A stretch of 30,741 nucleotides of DNA from CAZPUS01 sp964589825 (lineage in GTDB: Bacteria > Fibrobacterota > Chitinivibrionia > Chitinivibrionales > WJKA01), in contig CAZPUS010000031.1 in the NCBI GenBank assembly GCA_964589825.1, positions 1 through 30,741 on the forward strand, given 5' to 3'. Below are positions 17,197 to 24,937 of the stretch, piece by piece. Both the position numbers and the translations under genes were made by a program. The notes beneath the pieces were generated by a model, which worked only from the letters and a program-made list of their open reading frames with translations, searched no databases and had not been told where the DNA came from. Numbering within the stretch: the stretch's first letter is position 1; every line of letters begins with the position of its first letter.

Positions 17197-18195
17197 CTAT
17201 CCGGTAATCTCCTCCACCTGTTCTGTAACGGCATTCCACACGCTTTCGCTCAACGACGCGCCCATATACTTGACCACGGTGCTGCCGAGAACCGCGCCGA
17301 CTTTGCCGCACTGTTGTAAAGACATGTCACGCAGATAGCCATACAGAAATCCGGCGGTCCAGTAATCACCTGCGCCGGTGGTATCGACCACATTGCGCAC
17401 CAGCAGTGCACGTGTATGCACCACTTCCTCGCTGCGAGCGATCCACGACCCATCTTTCCCAACGTTGACTACCGCGACATCGCTCAGGCGTGACAGCGCT
17501 TTTGCACCATCCTGTGGCTCGGTATCAGGGTACATCCGTACGATCTCCTCTTCGTTGGCAACCACTACATCAACGTAGTCGCGCAACAGATCTTCGAGAA
17601 TATCGGCCGCGGCATTCACTACTTCGAACGAGGCGAGATCGAGGCTTACCGTACATCCGGCATCTTTTGCTTTGGCCATTATCGTATAGAGCAGATCCCG
17701 ATTCAACAGCAGATATCCTTCACAATGCACATGACGTGCACCGCGAAAATCTCCGTCCGTAATTTCGGCCGGTGACAGATCCGCCGCAGCTCCGAGATCG
17801 GTACGCATTGTGCGTTCGTGATCAGGCGTAACCAGGCTTACGCACCGGGCGGTGGGCGTATCGGATGATATCTTGAACCGTGAGGTATCCATGCCCGCCG
17901 AGGCGAATTCATTACGAAACAGCGCGCCGTTGTCATCTTCTCCGATTTTACCGAGAAATGCGCATTTCGCACCCAGTTTTGCAAGTGCAAACGTGGTATT
18001 CGCCGCGGATCCCCCGGTCGCTTTTACCGAATCGGAGCCGATTTTCGAAACTATGGACGCCATACGTTCGGAATCGACCAGTTCCATTCCGCCTTTATCT
18101 CCGCCGATGGTCGAAAGTGCCGCTTCATCGATTTCCGCGACCTGATCGATGACCGGTGAACCGACGCCGATCACTTCTGGTGTTGATGAATCCAT
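17197..18195 (-). CDS. PfkB-family kinase, probably adenosine kinase
   Basis: A 332-residue ribokinase-fold enzyme. The first PfkB signature region GGSAANTTFALAKLG spans 61-75, and the anion-hole motif DTTGAGDYWTAGFL spans 271-284 with catalytic Asp277. PfkB members phosphorylate many sugars and nucleosides. I infer adenosine kinase because the gene lies directly between metK and ahcY: phosphorylating the adenosine released by AhcY would pull SAH hydrolysis forward and return AMP. An AGGAGG lies about 11 nt upstream of the ATG, a rather long spacing. The gaps to its neighbours are about 30 and 57 bp, consistent with one operon. A ribokinase or fructokinase role cannot be excluded from sequence alone. 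Confidence 0.82.
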   Translation of the reverse strand: MDSSTPEVIGVGSPVIDQVAEIDEAALSTIGGDKGGMELVDSERMASIVSKIGSDSVKATGGSAANTTFALAKLGAKCAFLGKIGEDDNGALFRNEFASAGMDTSRFKISSDTPTARCVSLVTPDHERTMRTDLGAAADLSPAEITDGDFRGARHVHCEGYLLLNRDLLYTIMAKAKDAGCTVSLDLASFEVVNAAADILEDLLRDYVDVVVANEEEIVRMYPDTEPQDGAKALSRLSDVAVVNVGKDGSWIARSEEVVHTRALLVRNVVDTTGAGDYWTAGFLYGYLRDMSLQQCGKVGAVLGSTVVKYMGASLSESVWNAVTEQVEEITG

Positions 18196-18225
18196 ACGAT
18201 GGGTATCCTCCTGGGTAGTGAGTTG

Positions 18226-19413
18226 TTATGCACCGATAGCGGAACGAATCGCGTCAACTTTATCGGTCTGCTCCCATGGGAAAATGTCTCTTCCGAAGTG
18301 ACCGTATGCCGCTGTTTTGCAATACGACCACCCGCTGGGATTTTTCAGGTCGAGCTCTTTGAGAATATTCGCCGGCTTGAAATTAAACACCACATTATTT
18401 TCAAGCATCTGCTGCAGCTTCTCTTCATCGACTTTTGCAGTACCGTAGGTATCGATATTGACACTTACCGGTTCGGCAACACCAATCGCATACGCAACCT
18501 GAATTTCACATTTTTCCGCCATACCTGCGGCAACGATATTTTTTGCGGCATAACGACAATAGTAAGCAGCCGAACGGTCGACCTTTGAGGGATCTTTTCC
18601 TGAAAACGCACCACCACCGTGACTTCCGACACCTCCATAGGTATCGACGATTATCTTGCGGCCGGTGAGTCCGGAATCCGCATAAGGTCCACCGCTCACA
18701 AATTTTCCGGTCGGGTTGATAAAGTAGTTGGTATCCTCATCGAGCAGTCCCGTGGGAGAAAGCACGTTCTTGGCGACCTCGATCATATCGGTACGGATTT
18801 TTTCAAGCGAAACATCGTTTGTCTGATGTGAGATAACCACAGTGGTTATTTTCTTCGGCTTACCGTCAACATACTGTATGGAAACCTGTGACTTGGAGTC
18901 GGGCCTGAGGTATTCGAGCTGCTCGGACTTTCGTATTTTCGCCAGCTCTTCGAGGAGCTTATGGGAATAGAGTATCGGCGCAGGCATAAGCTCCGGTGTC
19001 TCGTTGGTCGCATAGCCGAACATCATTCCCTGGTCACCGGCACCCTGCTCTTCATAAAGACCCGTTCCTTCGGTTACACCCTGGGAAATATCCGGGGACT
19101 GACCGTGCAGTTTGGACATATATTCAAAATCCTGAAAACTGAAACCCAGCTCCGGGTGTTCGTAGCCGATATCCTTGATCACACCCTTGGTAATCTCTTT
19201 GCTGTCGATCGAATCCCATCCTCCGCAGGTAATCTCTCCTGCATTTACTACCATACCGGGTGCTACCAGTGTTTCACATGCCACGCGGCTTTCCGGATCC
19301 TTGGCAAGACATGCATCGAGTACTGCATCTGAAATCTGATCGCAGACCTTGTCCGGATGACCTTCCGACACTGATTCGGAAGAGAAGATATGTCGTGCTC
19401 GTATTTTGCTCAT
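18226..19413 (-). CDS. metK: S-adenosylmethionine synthetase (MetK)
   Basis: This enzyme makes SAM from methionine and ATP. The 395-residue length is normal. The signatures are SVSEGHPDKVCDQISDA near the N-terminus, GAGDQGMMFGYA (first PROSITE-type signature) and GGGAFSGKDPSKVDRS (second). I place the start at the ATG at 19413, because AAGGGAG lies 8 nt upstream; an in-frame GTG three codons earlier overlaps that ribosome binding site. It is the first gene of the methyl cluster and has about 520 bp of non-coding DNA before it, the natural place for the operon's control region. I looked for SAM- and SAH-riboswitch cores there and did not recognise one. Its presence at the head of the cluster suggests that the cluster makes its own SAM supply. 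Confidence 0.97.
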   Translation of the reverse strand: MSKIRARHIFSSESVSEGHPDKVCDQISDAVLDACLAKDPESRVACETLVAPGMVVNAGEITCGGWDSIDSKEITKGVIKDIGYEHPELGFSFQDFEYMSKLHGQSPDISQGVTEGTGLYEEQGAGDQGMMFGYATNETPELMPAPILYSHKLLEELAKIRKSEQLEYLRPDSKSQVSIQYVDGKPKKITTVVISHQTNDVSLEKIRTDMIEVAKNVLSPTGLLDEDTNYFINPTGKFVSGGPYADSGLTGRKIIVDTYGGVGSHGGGAFSGKDPSKVDRSAAYYCRYAAKNIVAAGMAEKCEIQVAYAIGVAEPVSVNIDTYGTAKVDEEKLQQMLENNVVFNFKPANILKELDLKNPSGWSYCKTAAYGHFGRDIFPWEQTDKVDAIRSAIGA

Positions 19414-19936
19414 TGCACACACTCCCTTATGTTGTGAAGTTGAATGATACTCATTTTTTATAAATAAATAGTTATTAGCGTATAACTCCGTACACCGCAG
19501 TATCGAAATGCTCCGGGCATACTCCGGCTCTTTATTATGATCGGCATCTTTTTACGCTGCGTCTCATAATGCCGAACCGCTTCTCTCAAAAATGTGCTGA
19601 CACCGGGAAGAAGAGAACGACTGCAGAATCTGACATGTACTTTTTACAGACGACTGCTTTTATATACTCGTTCATAAGGAGAACCATAAAATAATCAATT
19701 CCCGGTCCAGGATGCAAATTTAAAAGCCCGCCGGATCATATCGTCCGCAAAAGCCTTATCTGAACGGCTTTAAAAATACATTGCCATTTATCGTCTTTGC
19801 TGAAGGGGTTTTGAGGACCCGCCCCTGGAAATCGCTTTTTTTACTGCATACAAAAGAACGCTGTTGCTTCATTTATATACTGCATACGCTGTTCCGGCGC
19901 AATTCTGCAAGGACGGAGGTATACACCCTTTACCCT
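19414..19936 (-). other. 523-bp control region upstream of metK
   Basis: This is the gap between the metK start and the end of the FecR/SUMF1 gene. An AT-rich patch at about 19450-19480 could hold a -10 element for metK, but no convincing -35/-10 pair is visible. A weak 6-bp stem at 19750-19771 might end transcription of the FecR/SUMF1 gene. I see no protein-coding gene, tRNA or known riboswitch class. Confidence 0.45.
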
Positions 19937-21799
19937 CTATCGCACATCCTTTACACAACGAAACCCGAGTGTTTCCAGCCTAACCGAAGGATCATAGCTC
20001 AACCTGTTCGCACTTCGCAGCGTCTTCCCCTCGCTGAGAAAACTTCCGCCCCTGGACACCCGGTAGGTACCGTCCCGAGCCCCTTTGGGATTTATTTCCG
20101 GCGCCCGTTTATAATAATTCTTGCCGTACCAGTCGGCACACCATTCCATTACATTGCCATGCATATCGTACAATCCGTAACCGTTTGGCTCGAACGATCC
20201 GACCGGAATTTTCACGCCCCTGAACACACTCTGTCCGGAGCCACCGTAGGGTTTTCTCCCGTCAAAGTTCGCCAGACGACTCGATATCGAGTTGCCGAAA
20301 TGGAATGCGGTCTGTGTTCCCGCGCGGCAGGCATACTCCCATTCCGCTTCGGTAGGGAGTCTTTGGCCTGCTTTTCTGCAGTATTTTTTTGCCTCGAACC
20401 ACGAGACGTTGCTTACCGGACAATTCGAACATCCCTGCTGTGCCCCCGCGCGGTAGCCCATAACCTTTCTGAATTCCTCACGTGTCACCTCGTATTTGTC
20501 CATATAAAAACTGTCGAGTTTCACCTCATGCCGGGGCCATTCGTCTGCTTCACCATCGCCTATGGGGCTTCCCATATAAAATGTCCCGCCCGGGATACAT
20601 ACCATATCGTCCGGTGCGCTGCATTTATCCTTATTTTTCCGGGCAAGGGCAGCGTTATCCTTTTGCCGCACGCCCGGGGTCATTATTTCATCTACCACCT
20701 CCTCGGTCACGAGACTGTCGATCATGGAAGGGACCTTATCGAAAAGTTTTCCCATATCTTCCTTAACCGTTGCGTTGGAGCGGCTTTTCACCTTCTGCAT
20801 AAACACATCTATAAGTTTGAGGTCAAAAAGATACCTGCTCCCCATTTTGCCGATATCGCCCAGCACCACCATATCGACCCCGAGTTGCGACGCAATATGA
20901 GAAAGGCATGAGTCGGTAAAACAGTCGATCATCTTCTCACTGCCTTCGGCGCGCAGCATGCGCTGTACGTTATCGTAGTACACCACGTTGATGTTTTTAT
21001 GGCGTTTATCGAGCTCCGAGGAGATAAAATTGGAAAACGTATTCAGATCCTTCTTGCTTGCCACGGTCGAATGGACTGCGAGCATCGCGATCGAAGGCAC
21101 CCGCCCTTCGGCCGTTTTTTCCCCGGGTGCAGTCGCGGTATCGGCAAGCATCTTCTCACGCACCTTGTATTCAAGGTCAATGATAGAGATCCCTTTTTCA
21201 TCCGCTTCGATTTTGCCCCGTTTTTCCTGCCTTACAATCGCTTCCGATCCGGTTTTTCTGTGCCGCACCTTCGCGCTTCCCTTGTAGACATCGACAAATG
21301 AAATATTGTTCTGTACAAATACATGCATAATCGAGGGACGCACATATACCCGTGCGTCGTGAGTCAGCACATCGAACCATACGGTTTGTTTTTTCTCCCT
21401 TGCGCCGGCTTCAATCCACACCTGCCCACGCAAAAGCTTGAGCTGCGTGCGATAGAGTTTCTTCTTTTTATGTACCAGCATCTTTGAAAAATCGACATAA
21501 CTGCGCTCACCGATAATCACGACAATACCGTTGCCGAACTTCACTTCCGCCGATGCATTTGTTTTTGTTTTTATCTCAACGGTTCCGGAAAGCGTATCAC
21601 CGGTATGCAGTATGCGTAATGAATCGGGTGTTTTGCTGCAGCATTCCACGTCACCCGAAATACTGGTAAGCATCATCCTCTGCGCTGCAACATCGCCGTC
21701 CTTTGCCGCAGCATCAGCACTAATGCCTGCTGTCAGTACAAAGAAAACCGCAACCGCCATCCGCTGCACGCGCACGCGCATATCCCGATTATTCATCAT
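19937..21799 (-). CDS. exported FecR-domain / CsgG-like / SUMF1-domain fusion protein
   Basis: A 620-residue exported protein with three parts. An N-terminal hydrophobic stretch (about 10-30) looks like a signal peptide. A FecR-type domain (about 40-210) contains LRILHTGDTLSG and the FGNGIVVIIGERSYVDF strand pattern. A middle region (about 235-370, SIAMLAVHSTVASKKDLNTF to GVDMVVLGDI) resembles CsgG/TolB-like envelope proteins. The C-terminal SUMF1 (FGE-like) domain starts near 405 with CIPGGTFYMGSP and ends with RGGSFLS...GFRCVKD. True formylglycine-generating enzymes have paired active-site cysteines in the region after the GGSF motif; here that region carries none, so sulfatase activation is unlikely and a structural or ligand-binding role fits better. 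I chose the ATG at 21799 (GGGGAG upstream) over a TTG eight codons earlier. Confidence 0.78.
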   Translation of the reverse strand: MMNNRDMRVRVQRMAVAVFFVLTAGISADAAAKDGDVAAQRMMLTSISGDVECCSKTPDSLRILHTGDTLSGTVEIKTKTNASAEVKFGNGIVVIIGERSYVDFSKMLVHKKKKLYRTQLKLLRGQVWIEAGAREKKQTVWFDVLTHDARVYVRPSIMHVFVQNNISFVDVYKGSAKVRHRKTGSEAIVRQEKRGKIEADEKGISIIDLEYKVREKMLADTATAPGEKTAEGRVPSIAMLAVHSTVASKKDLNTFSNFISSELDKRHKNINVVYYDNVQRMLRAEGSEKMIDCFTDSCLSHIASQLGVDMVVLGDIGKMGSRYLFDLKLIDVFMQKVKSRSNATVKEDMGKLFDKVPSMIDSLVTEEVVDEIMTPGVRQKDNAALARKNKDKCSAPDDMVCIPGGTFYMGSPIGDGEADEWPRHEVKLDSFYMDKYEVTREEFRKVMGYRAGAQQGCSNCPVSNVSWFEAKKYCRKAGQRLPTEAEWEYACRAGTQTAFHFGNSISSRLANFDGRKPYGGSGQSVFRGVKIPVGSFEPNGYGLYDMHGNVMEWCADWYGKNYYKRAPEINPKGARDGTYRVSRGGSFLSEGKTLRSANRLSYDPSVRLETLGFRCVKDVR

Positions 21800-21990
21800 A
21801 ATATTACTCCCCGCCGAAATCAAAACAACTCACAAAATAATAAAAATAGTACATTGACACGGTTACCGAAGGCATCTCGAATCAGATGCGAAATTTTTTG
21901 TCCCCTTCCAGGGTGATCCTTCTCTGATTTTGTAGACATACCGAAGCCCCAGTTATCTTATCTTTACTACAAACCATAGGAGGTATGTCT
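21800..21990. other. AT-rich spacer upstream of FecR/SUMF1 gene and IS remnant
   Basis: This is a non-coding spacer between two divergently oriented start regions. It contains A/T-rich blocks at about 21830-21850 but no clean promoter pair. A TGTAGACATACC sequence near 21930 resembles an insertion-sequence end, yet I find no matching partner end, so the boundaries of the former element stay unknown. Confidence 0.4.
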
Positions 21991-22134
21991 ATGCAGCAGT
22001 CAAAAAAGATGTACGATAAAGCGTTTAAGACAGAGGCGGTACTTATGGCGGATGAACCCGGAGCAGTGGATCGACAGATAGAAAAGGATCCGGGTTTATA
22101 CCAGGGAGCGATTCGGCATTGGCGCATTCGGTAA
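21991..22134 (+). pseudogene. IS3-type transposase OrfA remnant
   Basis: A 47-codon open frame, preceded by AGGAGG about 6 nt upstream, encodes a protein that begins like the helix-turn-helix OrfA of IS3-family elements (MYDKAFKTEAVLMADEPGAV) and reaches a tryptophan-arginine ending, HWRIR, that matches the usual YRWR-like position. It then stops; no orfB follows. Typical OrfA proteins are about twice as long, so this is a truncated relic. It is the only plus-strand coding trace in the region and marks past insertion next to the RhuM gene. Confidence 0.65.
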
Positions 22135-22143
22135 TTCTGTTAT

Positions 22144-23187
22144 TCATTTCTTACCGCCTTTGTCTTTTCCGATTAGTTTTCTGACGTCTTCATCAAAATC
22201 GGAAATGTACTGTTTATCCTGGATGACCCGGCATTTATCGTATTCAGCCTCGGCTTTGATTTTTGCTTCCAGAGCGGAAACTTTGCCCTTATCCAGCAGG
22301 ATGGGGTAATCGGAGATAGCCAGGAACTTGTCCAGAAATTGCACCCAGTCTTTCATGTTGGTGACAATGCCCCTGCGTGCGCGGTTTTCGGCCAAGTCAA
22401 GATAGGCGGATACGATTCTTTCCAGTTCTTTCACGTGTTCCCGGTTGAGGTAGTTCTTTGCAATGGTTACATCGGATTTGAGGATTTTGCCCTTGGGCGC
22501 GTTCTTCCAAGTCTTCAAGCCCATGTACAGCTTTTGGGCGTCGGCCTCGGTATAAATGATCTCGGCAGCAGTTTTACCCTGTATTGCCCAGTGCATTTTG
22601 TTCTGCACGGTGGCGAAAAACTCTTTGGTGATTTCATCGTTTCGGTCATAATCGGCGGAAAGTGCGTAGATATCGGTGATCTTCTGGTAAAGCCGTCGTT
22701 CGCTCAGGCGGATTTCCCTTATACGTTCCAGAAGTTCGTCAAAATAATCCTGACCGAAATACTTGATTTGCTTGAGGCGTTCATCATCCATGGCAAAGCC
22801 CTTGATGATGTATTCATGCAGAATTTCAGTAGCCCATTTGCGGAATTCGGTGGCCCGGTGGGAATTGACCCGATACCCCACGGCGGTAATGGCCCGCAGA
22901 TTGTAGTATAACACTTCTTTTTGCTGGGTTTTGCCCTCCATGGCGCCGTGTTGAGTGGTTAGTGCAAATTTTGCACATACCACTTGTTCGTCAAGTTCAC
23001 CTTCTTCAAAGATATTTTTCAGATGCTTTGAAATGACGCTGCGGTCTTTCTGAAACAGTCCGGCTATGAGCTTCCGGGGTAGCCACAGGGTTTCATTGTG
23101 AAAGTAGACATCGATATTGACTTTGCCGTCAGCGGTTTTGAAGAGAACGAAGTTGGCGAACTTTTCGGGGAGGTTAGGGGTGGTCAT
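22144..23187 (-). CDS. RhuM-family protein (virulence RhuM / Fic-associated accessory)
   Basis: A 347-residue protein of the RhuM family, first named from a Salmonella pathogenicity island and common in genomic islands, often beside Fic or restriction-modification genes. The N-terminal region has NIDVYFHNETLWLPRKLIAGLFQKDRSVISKHLKNIFEEGEL (about 25-65), a DNA-binding-like segment in which the RSVISKHLKNIF core is the family hallmark. The middle contains VLYYNLRAITAVGYRVNSHRATEFRKWATEIL. The molecular function of the family is not settled. No Fic or restriction gene lies next to it here; an IS remnant abuts its 3' end. The Shine-Dalgarno is weak and its upstream region is AT-rich, all suggesting horizontal acquisition. 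Confidence 0.85.
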   Translation of the reverse strand: MTTPNLPEKFANFVLFKTADGKVNIDVYFHNETLWLPRKLIAGLFQKDRSVISKHLKNIFEEGELDEQVVCAKFALTTQHGAMEGKTQQKEVLYYNLRAITAVGYRVNSHRATEFRKWATEILHEYIIKGFAMDDERLKQIKYFGQDYFDELLERIREIRLSERRLYQKITDIYALSADYDRNDEITKEFFATVQNKMHWAIQGKTAAEIIYTEADAQKLYMGLKTWKNAPKGKILKSDVTIAKNYLNREHVKELERIVSAYLDLAENRARRGIVTNMKDWVQFLDKFLAISDYPILLDKGKVSALEAKIKAEAEYDKCRVIQDKQYISDFDEDVRKLIGKDKGGKK

Positions 23188-23537
23188 TGAAAACTTGCTT
23201 CAATCTTTTATTTGAAAGTGTATATTGTTTGCGTTTTTACACACAAAAAAAATATGCGCTTCTTCATCCGGCCTTCTTTCGATATGTGGGTAGTACTTAT
23301 ATTGAATTTATCATCGTACAGTGCCAAACCATGTCAGAAATGAAAAAAGTGTTACCGCTAACTAATGCTGAGTAATGAAGATACAATATCCCCGCAACAA
23401 ATTCCAAACGCATCCTGCTTCGCTCTGCACGCCCCCGTGCGTCCGTATACACGGGGGGACACCCCCTCACGGTCGGGACACGGTATGCGGTCGGAGCGCG
23501 ACCCACCCATGCATTTTTCCAAAATGTATCGCGACCA
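23188..23537. other. 350-bp intergenic region with AT-rich and GC-rich halves
   Basis: The part next to the RhuM start (about 23190-23390) is AT-rich and may hold its promoter, though no clean hexamer pair is seen. The part next to the lipoprotein's stop is GC-rich and contains an 8-bp perfect stem CCCCCGTG/CACGGGGG at 23432-23457 with a 10-nt loop and no U-run. The composition change suggests the boundary of an inserted segment. No gene is supported. Confidence 0.5.
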
Positions 23538-24881
23538 TCACTTCACATCCTTTGCATACGCATCGGTATAAAGAAAGGTCGCATCCGCACGCACACACGT
23601 CACCGCCTCTGGACGCAGATACTTGCCTATACACCAGTCCTGTACCGCACACCATACACTAAAATCGTGCATCGCGGTATCCAGCGGCGTGTAAATGCGC
23701 TTTACCGGACTTAACGTGACCTGCTGAATTGTAAGCAATGAATCCAGGGGCATATCACTTTCATCCAGGTTATGGTAAAACCAGTGAAAATCATACAACT
23801 CATACTGCAGGGTATCGCGTGCAACACTGTCGCCTTCGGGTGTGTACCGTGCCCAGTATGCATCGCGCAGCGTATCTGTAGTTCCGTTGCCGTTATAATC
23901 CCCGATACCGCTGTCTGCAATAAAAAAATAGATAAAACCGGTATCGACCACTACGGTATCTGTAATAATGACCGTGTCGATTCGTGAATTCGAATCCGGG
24001 ATATATCCCGCAGCCGCACGAAGCAGATAGAGCGTGTCGATATAATCCGAATCGGATACCGGCGTATAGCTCCATGCTCCGACTTCATCGAGGCGCACCT
24101 TGCAGATTCCGAGCCAGCTCACTTGGGGGTTGTGATTGACCGAAAGCATCTGACGGGCGGTATCGTTGACCGCAGAATCGACTACTGAGTCGGGCATTGT
24201 GCGGTATGCCAGCTCGTACATGCGCGAAAACCAGTGATTGTAGCGTACGGTAAACGAGGCATGTACCTCGAGTTTGCGCCCGGCTGCCGAAAAGGCGGTA
24301 AATATCGCCTTCGCTCCGGTCGCAACCGCTTTAATCTGATCCGCCGTCTCCGGACGTATGCTGCCCAGAAACGCCAGCAGGGAATCGGGCGGAATCTGAT
24401 CGTCGGCACCCAGGTACGGAATAATCGCCTCGAATGCGTCAGTGTGCTGCCCGTTATCCTGCCCGATCTCCTGTGCGGAAGGGCCGGGTTGCGCGAGCTG
24501 CTTCGCAAGCCGGGACACGAACACGTCAACAGGAACCCTGAATGAATAGCGAAAAGAATCCGGAAGATGCGAAGTTGAATCGATGAAATCGAGTTGTGTT
24601 GCATTCACGAAAGTATCGACTGTACCGTACGGGTTTTTCACCACAGAATAAGTCACCTTGAACGAATCGAGACGCGTCACCGAATCTCCTCCAAAATGCA
24701 CGGTCGCCGAAAGCGTATCACCGGGGGATGCTTCCGCCTGAGGGGTAAATGCCACTGCGGCGATTCGCAGCTCATCATCCCGGAACCTGTCAAATCGCGT
24801 AGGAAAATCCATACAACCCAACATCAGTACTCCCATAGATACTGCAGCCGCAATAACGGTATGTCGCAGTATTGCCATCAT
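23538..24881 (-). CDS. outer-membrane-type lipoprotein of unknown function, receptor partner
   Basis: A 447-residue protein that I do not recognise as a named family. The N-terminus has a hydrophobic signal and a lipobox, MLGC, with the acylated Cys at about residue 23, so it should be membrane-anchored. The remainder is Asp/Ser/Thr-rich and predominantly beta-like, with one DYNGNGTTD segment near 327-335 that resembles a dockerin or EF-hand calcium loop. I choose the ATG at 24881 with AAAGGA 7 nt upstream over an in-frame GTG two codons earlier. It follows the TonB-dependent receptor by about 56 bp and is probably co-transcribed, suggesting a surface-exposed or periplasmic partner in substrate capture. 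It is not SusD-like by inspection. Confidence 0.7.
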   Translation of the reverse strand: MMAILRHTVIAAAVSMGVLMLGCMDFPTRFDRFRDDELRIAAVAFTPQAEASPGDTLSATVHFGGDSVTRLDSFKVTYSVVKNPYGTVDTFVNATQLDFIDSTSHLPDSFRYSFRVPVDVFVSRLAKQLAQPGPSAQEIGQDNGQHTDAFEAIIPYLGADDQIPPDSLLAFLGSIRPETADQIKAVATGAKAIFTAFSAAGRKLEVHASFTVRYNHWFSRMYELAYRTMPDSVVDSAVNDTARQMLSVNHNPQVSWLGICKVRLDEVGAWSYTPVSDSDYIDTLYLLRAAAGYIPDSNSRIDTVIITDTVVVDTGFIYFFIADSGIGDYNGNGTTDTLRDAYWARYTPEGDSVARDTLQYELYDFHWFYHNLDESDMPLDSLLTIQQVTLSPVKRIYTPLDTAMHDFSVWCAVQDWCIGKYLRPEAVTCVRADATFLYTDAYAKDVK

Positions 24882-24937
24882 TTTCACATCCTTTTTTGAT
24901 TTTTCTTCAGTTCAGGTATACGTATGTATGCGGTATG

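Noticed and set aside
19414..19936. SAM or SAH riboswitch upstream of metK
   Set aside because: I looked for the conserved core segments on the minus strand and could not find them; a covariance-model search would be needed to be sure.
19781..20911. 376-codon plus-strand open frame antisense to the SUMF1-fusion gene
   Set aside because: It lies almost wholly opposite a gene with clear domains, has no ribosome binding site and encodes no recognisable motif; it is a shadow frame.
19937..21799. Formylglycine-generating enzyme
   Set aside because: The expected active-site cysteine pair after the GGSF motif is absent, and the protein is fused to FecR- and CsgG-like regions.
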